From Solwaraspora sp. WMMD792 (GTDB lineage Bacteria; Actinomycetota; Actinomycetes; Mycobacteriales; Micromonosporaceae), in assembly GCF_029626105.1 (NCBI RefSeq), contig NZ_JARUBH010000009.1, positions 6,386,001 through 6,450,000 on the forward strand: a DNA stretch of 64,000 nucleotides. Direction: 5' to 3'. Positions 11,731 to 20,319 of the stretch are shown here, one piece after another. Position 1 is the first letter of the stretch. Each line of letters begins with the position of its first letter. Under the pieces are notes generated by a model. It saw nothing but the letters and a program-made list of their open reading frames with translations. It was not told where the DNA came from and did not search any database. Made by a program: the position numbers and the translations under genes.

Positions 11731-12427
11731 TCCGGCTGGTCAGCGCGCTGGCCGCCGTGGTCAGCGCGGCCAGCGCCGACGGGATCCGCCAGCCGGCCCG
11801 GTCGCGCGGGCCGACCGGGTTGGAGATGGTACGCAGCTCCGCGAAGGGCAGCCCGGCCAGCCCGGCGGCGCAGGCGACCCCGTACCCCTCCATGGCCTCG
11901 GCCACCGCGTCGGGGTAACGGCCGGTGAGCGTCCCTGCGGTCGTCGCGGTGCCGGTCACGGTGTTCACCGTCAGCACCGCGCCGGGTACGGCGTCCGGTA
12001 GCGCCGCCCGCAGCCAGCCGGTGAGCGCGTCGTCGGCGGGGGCGACCGCGGTGCCGAAGCCGAGTTCGTCGATCGTCAGGAACCCGTCCGGCGACTCGGC
12101 GCCGAGGTCGGCCGCGACGCTGCGGGTGGCGACGGCGGTCTGCCCGACGGCGATCCGGTCGGGGAATCCGCCGCCGATCCCCGCGCTGACCACCGCGTCG
12201 TACGGGCGTCCGCTGCTCGCCGCGAGTGCCAGCTGCCGGCTGGTCCCGGCGGCGGCGGCCGCCGAACCGACCCCGACCACCGCGACGTCGACCGCTCGGT
12301 CGGCTGCGTCGCCCGTCGTGCCGCCGTCCGCTGCCGTGCCGCTACCGGCTGTGCTGCTGCCCGGGGCGATTCCGCGCCGGAGGGCGACCGCCTCGGCCTC
12401 GACCGCGGTCACGATCAGAATCCGCAC
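11711..12427 (-). CDS. mqnB: Futalosine hydrolase MqnB
   Basis: A nucleoside-phosphorylase-fold hydrolase of about 238 residues that releases hypoxanthine from futalosine. Visible features are the N-terminal R-I-L-I-V-T-A-V-E-A-E-A strand and G-I-G-G-G-F-P-D-R-I, plus the M-E-G-Y-G-V-A substrate segment. The GTG at 12427 gives the usual M-R-I-L-I-V-T start; a GTG at 12445 is possible. Together with mqnD it shows that this organism makes menaquinone through futalosine. The other mqn genes are not in the window. Confidence 0.88.
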   Translation of the reverse strand: MRILIVTAVEAEAVALRRGIAPGSSTAGSGTAADGGTTGDAADRAVDVAVVGVGSAAAAAGTSRQLALAASSGRPYDAVVSAGIGGGFPDRIAVGQTAVATRSVAADLGAESPDGFLTIDELGFGTAVAPADDALTGWLRAALPDAVPGAVLTVNTVTGTATTAGTLTGRYPDAVAEAMEGYGVACAAGLAGLPFAELRTISNPVGPRDRAGWRIPSALAALTTAASALTSRSADYRG

Positions 12428-12501
12428 CTGCCGCACCCTACCCACCGCGCCTTCCTGGACCTACCGGTCGCCGGGCAGGGTCGTTGGCCGGCCACTCGTC
12501 A

Positions 12502-12591
12502 CCGGCCCGTGGGTCGACGTCTTACCGGCCCGTGGGTCAGCGTCCGGCGTCCGGCCCGTGGGTCAGCTTCCGCTGTCCGGCCCGTCGGGTC
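12502..12591. repeat. Four direct repeats at the 3' end of the MFS gene
   Basis: Four copies of CCGGCCCGTGGGTC or a close variant begin at 12502, 12525, 12551 and 12577, with periods of 23, 26 and 26 bp. The array runs from the non-coding gap into the last codons of the MFS gene. Confidence 0.7.
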
Positions 12592-14347
12592 GATCGTCCT
12601 CGGCCGCGCGGCGCAGCGTCGACGACGGGCGGTAGATGTGGAATCCGGGTGGCGTCGGATCGTCGTCGTCGGCTTGGCCGTCGGACCGGTCGTCGTCGCG
12701 GTGACCGGCGGGTGCGCCGGCGGCCGGGACGCCGACCGGCTCGGCACCGACCGGGCCGGTGCCGCCCTGCCCAGCGCCGACCGGTGCCGGCGGTGCCGGC
12801 GTCGGCGGGGCGGGTCGCGGACGTGGCCGGATCCGGGCCGGGACGATCGACCGGCGGGCGCGTGGCGGAACAACCGTGCCGCCGTCGTCGGGTGAGCCGG
12901 CGTCGGGCGTACCGGGGTCGGCGTCGCCTGATCCGGCGGTGCCGGGTTCGGGCGTCTCCGGGACGTCGTCGGCTGCGTCGACCGGTCGGCCGTTGAGCCG
13001 GTCCTTGCGCTGCCGGCCGGCGACGATCATCGCGCGGGCGGCGGCGAGTATGCCGAAGCCGGCCGCCGCGACGACACCGACCCGGCCGTCCACCGGAATC
13101 AGCCCGAACGCGCCACCTGCGACGAACGACAGCATCAGAATGGTCTCGGAGTGGGCGAATGCGCTGGCCCGCAGCCGTTCCGGCAGCCGCTCCTGGATGG
13201 TGGCGTCCACCGCGAGCTTCGCAATGCCGCTGATGATCGCGGTGACGAAACAGAACAGCGCCACCATCAGCAGCGAAAACTGCAGGGTGGCGAGTACGCC
13301 GACACCGGCCACGATCACCAGCCCGCTGGACTGCAGGGCGAGTGGGCGGTTGATCCGCATCCGGCTGCCGATCGCGGTGGCGGCGAAGCTGCCGGCGGCC
13401 AACGCCGCTCCGACCAACCCCAGCGCGCCCTCGTCGCCGAGCTGCTGGCTGAACACCACCGTGGACAGATCGCCCGCCTTGATCGCGAACGCGAGGAAGA
13501 GCAGCAGGAAGCCGTAGAGGCAACGTAACGTGCCGCTGCCGACCAGGGTGGCGATCACCAGCCGGCTCCCGGTGAGAATCCGCTGCCGGTCGGTGCCGCG
13601 CCGCAGACCGAACACCCGGAACGCGCGCGGCACCCGCTCGGCGGGCTCGGAGTCGGCCCGAGGCGGCAGCCGCAGCGCGATCACCATGCCGACCAGGAAG
13701 ATCACCGACGCGACCCGCAGCGGCCACTGCGGCCCGAACCAGAACGCCGCCAGCCCCAGTGGTGCGACCAGCGCTCCGGCGATCGTGCCGTAGACGCTGG
13801 CCCGGGCCCCGGCCTGGGACAGCCCCAGCCCGGCCGGCAACAGCCGGGGCACGGCGGCGGAGCGGCCGACGCCGTACGCCCGGGACAGGGCGAGCACCCC
13901 GAACGCCGCCGGATACAGCCCGAACCCGTTCAGGTGGTCGGCGATCAACCAGGCCAGGAAGGCCCGGCCGAGCATGGTGGTGGCCAGCGCGTACCGCCGG
14001 CCGTGCCGGAAGTGGTCGAGCACCGGGCCGACCACCGGGGCCAGCAGCGCGAACGGGACCATCGTCACCAGCAGGTAGAGCGCCACGCTGCTGCGGGCCT
14101 CGCCGAGCGGCGCGCTGAAGAAGATGGTCCCGGCAAGCCCGATCGTGATCAGGGTATCCCCGGCGCAGGAGGCGGCGTGCAGGTCGAACAGGCGCGACAT
14201 GCCCGGTTCACCGCCCGCCCCGCGGTGGCGTACCTGCAGAACCTTGTGTCCGGCCCAGCGACCGCTGTGCGCCGTGCCGCGCAGCACCGCGCGGGTGCCG
14301 CGGAAGGCGGTCCCGGCCGTGTGCCCGAGCGAGCGAAACAGCCCCAT
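12563..14347 (-). CDS. MFS transporter with long disordered C-tail
   Basis: A 594-residue major facilitator protein with about 12 hydrophobic helices between residues 45 and 420. A Pro/Asp/Gly-rich cytoplasmic tail of roughly 150 residues follows. The ATG was chosen because GAGG precedes it and the protein then starts M-G-L-F-R-S-L-G-H. Upstream in-frame sequence back to 14707 is low-complexity and unlike a transporter. The substrate is unknown; the family resembles drug or metabolite exporters. It is divergent from the DUF3027 gene with a conspicuous palindrome between them. Confidence 0.78.
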   Translation of the reverse strand: MGLFRSLGHTAGTAFRGTRAVLRGTAHSGRWAGHKVLQVRHRGAGGEPGMSRLFDLHAASCAGDTLITIGLAGTIFFSAPLGEARSSVALYLLVTMVPFALLAPVVGPVLDHFRHGRRYALATTMLGRAFLAWLIADHLNGFGLYPAAFGVLALSRAYGVGRSAAVPRLLPAGLGLSQAGARASVYGTIAGALVAPLGLAAFWFGPQWPLRVASVIFLVGMVIALRLPPRADSEPAERVPRAFRVFGLRRGTDRQRILTGSRLVIATLVGSGTLRCLYGFLLLFLAFAIKAGDLSTVVFSQQLGDEGALGLVGAALAAGSFAATAIGSRMRINRPLALQSSGLVIVAGVGVLATLQFSLLMVALFCFVTAIISGIAKLAVDATIQERLPERLRASAFAHSETILMLSFVAGGAFGLIPVDGRVGVVAAAGFGILAAARAMIVAGRQRKDRLNGRPVDAADDVPETPEPGTAGSGDADPGTPDAGSPDDGGTVVPPRARRSIVPARIRPRPRPAPPTPAPPAPVGAGQGGTGPVGAEPVGVPAAGAPAGHRDDDRSDGQADDDDPTPPGFHIYRPSSTLRRAAEDDRPDGPDSGS

Positions 14348-14416
14348 GCGCCCATCCTCACCTATCCGCAGCCGTCCCGTCTCGGGCTGTGCCGGTTTTC
14401 GCGGTCGCGGGCCCGG

Positions 14417-14470
14417 GTCGGCGGGGGAGTGCCTGCCGACAACGAGTCGTTGTCGGCGGGGGAGTGCCTG
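14417..14470. promoter_or_regulatory. Palindrome flanked by direct repeats, divergent promoter region
   Basis: Ten-bp arms CCGACAACGA (14436-14445) and TCGTTGTCGG (14447-14456) share a single central base. A 19-bp direct repeat occurs on both sides (14417-14435 and 14452-14470). It sits between the divergent MFS and DUF3027 genes and looks like an operator or a recent duplication. Confidence 0.5.
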
Positions 14471-14504
14471 TCGGCGGTGCCGGCCGGTAGGCAACAATGG
14501 GACG

Positions 14505-15290
14505 GTGACCAGGAGCACCGCTCGTGCCGCCCGCCTCGACTCGGTCTGCGCCAAAGCCGTCGACGTGGCGTACGCCGCGCTGACCGACGCGGTGGATCCC
14601 GCCGAGGTCGGCGAGCACCTGCAGGCAGTCGCCGAAGGCGACCGGCTGGTGACCCACCTCTTCGACTGCCATCTTGCCGGGTACCAGGGCTGGCGGTGGG
14701 CGGTCACCGTGACCCGGGTCTCTCGCAGCCGGCAGGTGACCGTCTGTGAGACGGTGCTGCTGCCCGGCCCGGACGCGTTGCTGGCACCGGGTTGGCTGCC
14801 CTGGCACGACCGGCTGCAGCCCGGTGACCTGGGCGTCGGTGACCTGTTGCCGACCTCGTTCGACGACGACCGGCTCGCGCCCGGTTACCTGCAGTCGGAC
14901 GACCCGGCCGTCGAGGAGGTCTCCTGGGAGCTCGGGCTCGGCCGGAGCCGGGTGATGTCTCGCGAGGGCCGCGCCGACACCGCGCAGCGCTGGTACGACG
15001 GCGAACACGGCCCGCAGGCACCGATCTCGGTCGCCGCGCCGGACACGGCCCGCTGCGGCGCCTGCGGGTTCTACCTGATGCTGGCTGGGGCGCTGCGGCA
15101 GGCGTTCGGGGTGTGCGGCAACGTGTACGCACCGGACGACGGCCGGGTGGTGAGCGTGGACCACGGCTGCGGCGCGCACTCGGAGACGCTGACCGGCCCG
15201 GCGGTGACCCCGGTGGACGAGTTGCCCACGGTCTACGACGACGGCGAGGTCGAGACGGTCACGATGCGTTCGGGTCCGGCGGGCGACTGA
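14505..15290 (+). CDS. DUF3027 protein
   Basis: A 261-residue actinobacterial protein of unknown function (DUF3027). The conserved core includes G-Y-Q-G-W-R-W-A-V-T, L-P-W-H-D-R-L-x-P-G-D-L-G-V-G-D-L and a Cys pair C-G-A-C-G-F-Y near the C-terminus that may bind a metal. The GTG start gives the usual family N-terminus; the ribosome site is weak. The last 32 nt overlap the oppositely oriented DUF2530 gene. Confidence 0.85.
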   Translation: MTRSTARAARLDSVCAKAVDVAYAALTDAVDPAEVGEHLQAVAEGDRLVTHLFDCHLAGYQGWRWAVTVTRVSRSRQVTVCETVLLPGPDALLAPGWLPWHDRLQPGDLGVGDLLPTSFDDDRLAPGYLQSDDPAVEEVSWELGLGRSRVMSREGRADTAQRWYDGEHGPQAPISVAAPDTARCGACGFYLMLAGALRQAFGVCGNVYAPDDGRVVSVDHGCGAHSETLTGPAVTPVDELPTVYDDGEVETVTMRSGPAGD

Positions 15291-15582
15291 CCTGGTCGGC
15301 GTGGCGCCGTCGCCGGTTGGCGTCGTGCCGCAGCATCACCGCGAGCCCGGGCAGCCCGAGCAGGAGACCGGCCAGGCAGGTCCAGAGCCAGTCGGTACGC
15401 CCGGTGTCGGCCAGCCAGTCTCGGGCGAGCAGGCAGACCAGCCCGGCGATGGCCCAGGCGATCATCCCGCCGACGGCGAACGGCACCATCGGTGGGTCCA
15501 GCGGCGCCGGTCGGGGTGCCCTCGGCAGCCGCACCGGGCCGGTCGGGGCGTCCGGCGGAGTCATCGGCGGCGAGTCGGGCAC
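15259..15582 (-). CDS. DUF2530 small membrane protein
   Basis: A 107-residue protein with a Pro-rich N-terminus and two membrane helices (about 33-53 and 66-84), ending in a basic tail. It matches the actinobacterial DUF2530 family; function unknown. Its 3' end overlaps the end of the DUF3027 gene on the other strand. This two-gene pairing is common in the group. Confidence 0.8.
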   Translation of the reverse strand: MPDSPPMTPPDAPTGPVRLPRAPRPAPLDPPMVPFAVGGMIAWAIAGLVCLLARDWLADTGRTDWLWTCLAGLLLGLPGLAVMLRHDANRRRRHADQVSRPPDPNAS

Positions 15583-15697
15583 CCTACCAGGGTACGTCCC
15601 GGTTGATCGAGACCGCCGCGACGGGCCGGTCGACCCGGACGGCGGGCGGCCGGATCGGCGATGTCGCGGGACGTAACCGGATGGACCTCCACAGGTA

Positions 15698-15749
15698 ACA
15701 GCTGATCTGAGACGATGCGCGCAACCCAGTCAACCTGATGATCAGCTGT
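15698..15749 (+). promoter_or_regulatory. Inverted repeat in the leader of the purine permease gene
   Basis: Perfect 10-bp arms ACAGCTGATC (15698-15707) and GATCAGCTGT (15740-15749) are 32 nt apart. The right arm ends directly before the GAGG ribosome site, so folding could influence translation. Confidence 0.45.
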
Positions 15750-15757
15750 GAGGACCC

Positions 15758-17221
15758 ATGGCGACAGTGCCGGCAGAGACGACCGGGTCGACTCCGGACC
15801 GCAGCCCACGTAACGCGTTCGACCGGTTCTTCGAAATCACCGCCCGCGGCTCCACCCCCGGCCGGGAGGTACGCGGCGGGCTGGCCACCTTCTTCACGAT
15901 GGCGTACATCGTGGTGCTCAACCCGTTGATCCTGGGTAGCGCGGTCGACGGCGAGGGCGCCGCGCTGGCGATCCCGGCGATCGCCGCCGCGACCGCCCTG
16001 ATCGCCGGGTTGATGACGCTGCTGATGGGGGTGATCGCCCGGTTCCCGCTGGCGCTGGCCGCCGGTCTCGGGGTGAACGCCCTCGTCGCCTTCGAGATCG
16101 CCCCGCAGATGACCTGGGCCGACGCGATGGGCCTGGTGGTCATCGAGGGCGTGATCATCCTGGTCCTGGTGCTGACCGGGCTGCGTACCGCCGTCTTCCG
16201 GGCCGTGCCGACCCAGCTGAAGACCGCCATCGGGGTCGGCATCGGGCTGTTCCTCGCGTTGATCGGCTTCGTCAACGCAGGGTTCGTCACCGGTGGCACC
16301 GCCTCGCCGCCGCTCGGCCTGGGCGTCAACGGCATGATCGCCACCTGGCCGGCGTTCGTCTTCGTACTCGGCCTGCTGCTCACCCTGGTGCTGGTGGTCC
16401 GCAAGGTGCGCGGTGCGATCCTGATCGGCATCCTGGGCTCCACGGTGCTGGCCATCGTCGTCGAGGCGATCGGCGGGTTCGGGCCGGCCGGCGGCCCGGA
16501 CGGCCAACCCGGCGGTTGGGCGTTGACCGTGCCGAGCCTGCCCGACCAGGTCTTCGGCATGCCCGACCTGTCGCTGCTCGGCAACTTCTCCGTGCTGGGC
16601 GCGTGGGACTCGGCGACCTGGCTGATCGCCCTGATGTTCGTCTTCACCCTGCTGCTGACCGACTTCTTCGACACGATGGGCACCATGGTCGCGGTCGGTC
16701 AGGAGGGCGGCCTGCTCGACGCCGAGGGGATGCCGCCGAGGACCAAGGAGATCCTGGTCGTCGACTCGATCGCGGCGGCGGCGGGCGGCATGGCGAGTAC
16801 GTCGAGCAACACCTCGTACATCGAAAGCGCCGCCGGGGTGGCGGAGGGTGCCCGGACCGGAGCGGCGAACCTGGTCACCGGCGGGTTGTTCCTACTGGCC
16901 GTCTTCCTGTCCCCGCTGGTCGAGGTGGTGCCGTTCGAGGCGGCGTCGACCGCGCTGGTGGTGGTCGGCTTCCTGATGCTGACCGCGGTACGCACCATCG
17001 ACTGGACCGACTACGAGATCGCCATCCCGGCGTTCCTCACCATCGTGCTGATGCCGTTCACCTACTCGATCTCCAACGGGATCGGCGCGGGGGTGATCAC
17101 CTTCGTGCTGATCAAGCTGGTGAAGGGCCGCGCGGCGCAGGTGCATCCGCTGCTGTACGGGGTGGCCGCGCTGTTCACCCTCTACTTCCTGCGGCACCCG
17201 CTGGAGTTGCTGATCGGCTGA
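15758..17221 (+). CDS. NCS2 purine (adenine/guanine/hypoxanthine) permease
   Basis: A 487-residue transporter of the AzgA branch of the NCS2 family, importing purine bases across the cell membrane. Typical features: F-F-x-I-x-x-R-G-S-T-x-x-x-E near residue 27, T-F-F-T-M-A-Y-I-V-V-L-N-P, a G-L-G-V-N-A helix, and the T-D-F-F-D-T-M-G-T and S-S-N-T-S-Y-I-E-S motifs of this branch. About 13 hydrophobic segments are visible. The ATG has GAGG 5 nt upstream. It is transcribed alone. Confidence 0.92.
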   Translation: MATVPAETTGSTPDRSPRNAFDRFFEITARGSTPGREVRGGLATFFTMAYIVVLNPLILGSAVDGEGAALAIPAIAAATALIAGLMTLLMGVIARFPLALAAGLGVNALVAFEIAPQMTWADAMGLVVIEGVIILVLVLTGLRTAVFRAVPTQLKTAIGVGIGLFLALIGFVNAGFVTGGTASPPLGLGVNGMIATWPAFVFVLGLLLTLVLVVRKVRGAILIGILGSTVLAIVVEAIGGFGPAGGPDGQPGGWALTVPSLPDQVFGMPDLSLLGNFSVLGAWDSATWLIALMFVFTLLLTDFFDTMGTMVAVGQEGGLLDAEGMPPRTKEILVVDSIAAAAGGMASTSSNTSYIESAAGVAEGARTGAANLVTGGLFLLAVFLSPLVEVVPFEAASTALVVVGFLMLTAVRTIDWTDYEIAIPAFLTIVLMPFTYSISNGIGAGVITFVLIKLVKGRAAQVHPLLYGVAALFTLYFLRHPLELLIG

Positions 17222-17309
17222 GCCGACCGCCTCGTCGCTTCGTCTGCCGGCACCGGCGGTACCCTGGTGCCGCCGGTGACGGTGGTCATAACGGCTGGTC
17301 GATCGGTGT

Positions 17310-17335
17310 GTTCGTTAGTTAGGCTAACGAACGTG
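17310..17335 (+). promoter_or_regulatory. MarR-type operator overlapping a leaderless start
   Basis: Perfect 9-bp arms GTTCGTTAG (17310-17318) and CTAACGAAC (17324-17332) flank 5 nt. The TAGGCT inside it (17320-17325) is a good -10 element 7 nt before the GTG at 17333. A protein bound here would block its own promoter. Confidence 0.65.
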
Positions 17336-17785
17336 ACGGAGTGGGCGGTGATGGGAGAGCAGCAGGTCACGGCCGCGCAACTGGCGACGTCCCTGCGCGA
17401 TGCCATCACCCGACTCAACCGGCGGGTCCGACGGGCCCGGCCGGTCGGCGATCTGACGGTCACCCAGCTGTCCGCGCTCACCAGCCTGGAGCTGGCCGGT
17501 GCGATGACGCCGCGGGAGCTGGCCGACATCGAGCGGGTCCAACCGCCGACGATGACCAGGATCGTCGCCAAGCTCGAGGAGCGCGGACTGGTGCAACGCA
17601 CCCCGCACCCGACCGACGGCCGCCAGGTGATCCTGTCAGCCACCGAGTCAGGCCGCGAGGTGATCGCCGGGTTTGAGCGGATACGTGACGAGTGGCTCGC
17701 CACCCGGCTCGCCGCGCTGAGCCCTGCCGAACGGGACACGTTACGGCAGGCGGCGGAGATCCTGCAGCAGGTCGCCCGCGGCTGA
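17333..17785 (+). CDS. MarR-family transcriptional regulator
   Basis: A 150-residue winged-helix repressor. The core L-T-V-T-Q-L-S-A-L...M-T-P-R-E-L-A-D-I-E-R-V-Q-P-P-T-M-T-R-I-V-A-K-L-E-E-R-G-L-V matches the MarR DNA-binding helix-turn-helix and wing (D-G-R-Q-V). The GTG start fits a leaderless transcript; the ATG at 17351, with GGAG upstream, is the alternative (144 residues). It precedes an MFS exporter in the same direction and probably controls both, responding to an unknown ligand. Confidence 0.88.
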   Translation: MTEWAVMGEQQVTAAQLATSLRDAITRLNRRVRRARPVGDLTVTQLSALTSLELAGAMTPRELADIERVQPPTMTRIVAKLEERGLVQRTPHPTDGRQVILSATESGREVIAGFERIRDEWLATRLAALSPAERDTLRQAAEILQQVARG

Positions 17786-17856
17786 CGCGACAGTCGCCAT
17801 CGGGTCCGCTTCGTCCCATGTGGATGACGCGTACGATCCGAGGAGGCGCACCCCGA

Positions 17857-19170
17857 GTGCGGGCGACACTGAACACCACCTTCCAGTCCCTACAGGTCCG
17901 CAACTACCGGATCTTCGCAACCGGGCAGCTGATCAAGCTGATCGGTGTGTGGATGATGTTCATCGCGCAGGACTGGCTCGTCCTGCAGCTGTCGGACGAC
18001 TCCGCCACCGCGCTCGGCGTGGTCGTCGCCCTCCAGTTCACCCCGGTGCTGCTGTTCACCCTGATCTTCGGTCGGCTCGCCGACCGCTACGACAAGCGGC
18101 TGCTGTTGTTCGTCGCCAACGCCATCTGGTGCGTGCTGGCCCTGGTGATGAGCGTGCTGGTGCTGACCGGCGTGGTGGCGCTCTGGCACGTCTTCGTCTT
18201 CGCCGGCCTGCTCGGCGTCGGCAACGCCCTGGAGACCCCGGTCCGGCAGGCGTTCGTCTCCGAACTGGTCGGGACCCCGCTGCTGCCCAACGCCCTCGCG
18301 CTGTCCTCGGCGACGTTCAACACCGCCCGGATCGTCGGCCCGGCCGTGGCCGGGCTGGCCATCGCGGCGTTCGACGTCGGGCCGGTCTTCCTGATCAGCG
18401 CGCTCGCGTCCACGGCCCCGCTGGTCGGACTGGTCCGGATGCGCTCCGGCGAACTGCACCGGGTCGGCCTGCCGGTCGGAGCGCAGCGGGACGCCGCCAA
18501 GGTGGTCGACGGGTTGCGCTACGTCGCCCGCCGCCCCGACCTGATGCTGCCGATGGCCCTGATGGCCGTGCTCGGCCTACTGCTGTTCAACTTCCAGCTG
18601 ACCCTCGCCGCGTTGGCCAAGACGGTCTTCGAGACCGGTGCGGCGTCGTTCGGGCTGTTCACCACGGCGCTCGCGGTCGGCGCGCTGGCCGGTGCCCTGG
18701 CCGCCAGCGGCCGGCGCGACCGGCCGTCGGTCTACGTCGTGCTGGGCAGCGCGTTGACCTTCGCTGGCCTCGGCACCCTGGTCGGGCTGGCCCCGACGTA
18801 CTGGCTGGTGGTGCTCCTGCTGCTGCCGACCGGGTTCTTCATGGTCTACTTCGCGCAGGCCTCCAACCAGCGGGTGCAGCTCGGTGTCGACCCGGCGTTC
18901 CGGGGCCGGGTGATGGCGCTGTGGGTGCTGGTCTTCCTGGGCACCAACCCGGTCGGCGCACCGATCATCGGCTGGGTCGCTGAGCGCTTCGGTGCCGGGG
19001 CCAGCATCTGGCTGGGCGGCCTGCTGTCCTTCCTGACCGCCGCCGCCGCGCTGGCCTGGCAGTTGCGGCGCACCGGCGGCCGGCTGCGGCTGAGGTGGGC
19101 ACCGATGCCCCGGCTCTACGTACTGCCGGCCCGACCCGCGCCGGCCCATGCCGGAGCAGTCCGGGCCTGA
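17857..19170 (+). CDS. MFS exporter next to the MarR gene
   Basis: A 437-residue major facilitator transporter of the EntS/TCR-like type, with about 12 helices. The R-L-A-D-R-Y-D-K-R-L-L-L loop between helices 2 and 3 is typical. The GTG was chosen because a GAGGAGG site lies about 10 nt upstream and the protein then starts M-R-A-T-L-N-T-T-F. An ATG at 17818 lacks a ribosome site. It is probably a drug or metabolite exporter under control of the MarR protein encoded 71 nt upstream. Confidence 0.85.
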   Translation: MRATLNTTFQSLQVRNYRIFATGQLIKLIGVWMMFIAQDWLVLQLSDDSATALGVVVALQFTPVLLFTLIFGRLADRYDKRLLLFVANAIWCVLALVMSVLVLTGVVALWHVFVFAGLLGVGNALETPVRQAFVSELVGTPLLPNALALSSATFNTARIVGPAVAGLAIAAFDVGPVFLISALASTAPLVGLVRMRSGELHRVGLPVGAQRDAAKVVDGLRYVARRPDLMLPMALMAVLGLLLFNFQLTLAALAKTVFETGAASFGLFTTALAVGALAGALAASGRRDRPSVYVVLGSALTFAGLGTLVGLAPTYWLVVLLLLPTGFFMVYFAQASNQRVQLGVDPAFRGRVMALWVLVFLGTNPVGAPIIGWVAERFGAGASIWLGGLLSFLTAAAALAWQLRRTGGRLRLRWAPMPRLYVLPARPAPAHAGAVRA

Positions 19171-19251
19171 CCTGGAGCCGTACTGCCCGGGGTCCTGGAG
19201 CCGTACTGCCCGGGGCCGATCGGTCCCAGGCCGCCGGTGGCGGTCGGCGGG

Positions 19252-20319
19252 TCAGGAACTCGCGCGGTCGGCCGGGCCGCTACCGAACAGGACGTCGTCC
19301 CAGCTCGGCAGTCGCTTGCGGGGCTTGCCGGAGCTGTCGGCCGGGGTCTCGGTGGCACCGGACGCGGCGCGCCGGGGCCGCAGCACCGCCAGCGACGGCA
19401 CCGCCGGGACCTCCTTGGGTGCGTCGGCATCGTCGTCGAAGGCGGAACCCGCGCCGCCGCCGAGCAGGGCGGCGGCGCCACCGGCCACCGGCCGCTGCCG
19501 GGGCGTCTCGGCGTTGGCCGCCGGCTCCAGGCCGCGACCGGCCGCCGAACCGAGCGGTCGGTCCAGCGAGGCGAGCAGCGCGTCCCGCCCGGCCCGGATC
19601 GGGTCCCGGCTGGGTCGTGGCTGGTCACCCGGGGCAGCCGGGAGGCCGTGCCCGCCGCCCCGGCCCGGCTCGGCACGCGACGGACCGGGCAGCGCGTGCC
19701 CGCCCCGCTCCGGTGCCGGCTCCTGACCGAGGATCTGGGTCGGCCGTTCGGTGCAGAGGTACTGCGCCATGTCGTCGTGCGGCGAGATCACCTGGCGGCT
19801 CTTGTCGAGCTCCCAGATGGCCTGGGCGGTGGCCTTGCCGGACGGCCAGGTGGCGATGATCCGCCAGGTGCCGTCGTCGCGCCGGTACGCGTCCCAGGAG
19901 ATCTTCTCCGCGTCGATGCCGTGCTGGGCCAGCCGGCCGTCGACGACCTCGGCGAGCGGGGCACCCTTGTCGGAGTTCTTCAGCCTGGTACGCCGGGCGT
20001 GCTGGGCGAGCATGGCCCGCTCCTGCAGCACCGGTCCGGCGTAGCGCAGTACCCGGTCGACCGGCACTCCGGCGATCCGCGCGACGTCGTCGGCCGACTC
20101 GCCGGACCGGATCCGGGCCTGGATGTCCCGGGGGGACAGTGACGGCTGGGGATCACCGGGCTGGCTGGCCACCGTCAACGTGGTCGAGCTGTCCGGGTCC
20201 GCCTGCACGGCGGTGGATACGCGGTCGTCGATCGGTAGGGCGAGCAGTCGGCCGACCTCGTCAGCGAGGACCAGGGCCTGACCGTCCTCGGAGAGGGCGA
20301 CGAAGCGTACCGGGCGCAT
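19252..20319 (-). CDS. sepH: Septation protein SepH
   Basis: A 355-residue protein matching SepH (DUF3071), an actinobacterial activator of FtsZ assembly that works at cell division septa. The N-terminal conserved domain runs M-R-P-V-R-F-V-A-L-S-E-D-G...L-A-L-P-I. It includes a helix-turn-helix-like stretch (S-P-R-D-I-Q-A-R-I-R-S-G-E-S-A-D-D-V-A) and the I-S-W-D-A-Y-R-R-D-D-G-x-W-R segment. The rest is disordered with a short conserved C-terminal end (R-L-P-S-W-D-D-V-L-F-G). The start has GGAGG upstream. Confidence 0.92.
   Translation of the reverse strand: MRPVRFVALSEDGQALVLADEVGRLLALPIDDRVSTAVQADPDSSTTLTVASQPGDPQPSLSPRDIQARIRSGESADDVARIAGVPVDRVLRYAGPVLQERAMLAQHARRTRLKNSDKGAPLAEVVDGRLAQHGIDAEKISWDAYRRDDGTWRIIATWPSGKATAQAIWELDKSRQVISPHDDMAQYLCTERPTQILGQEPAPERGGHALPGPSRAEPGRGGGHGLPAAPGDQPRPSRDPIRAGRDALLASLDRPLGSAAGRGLEPAANAETPRQRPVAGGAAALLGGGAGSAFDDDADAPKEVPAVPSLAVLRPRRAASGATETPADSSGKPRKRLPSWDDVLFGSGPADRASS

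Noticed and set aside
14348-14707. A 120-residue N-terminal extension of the 12563-14347 MFS protein.
   Set aside because: The sequence is low-complexity, lies across the divergent promoter palindrome, and the internal ATG has a good ribosome site and the family N-terminus.
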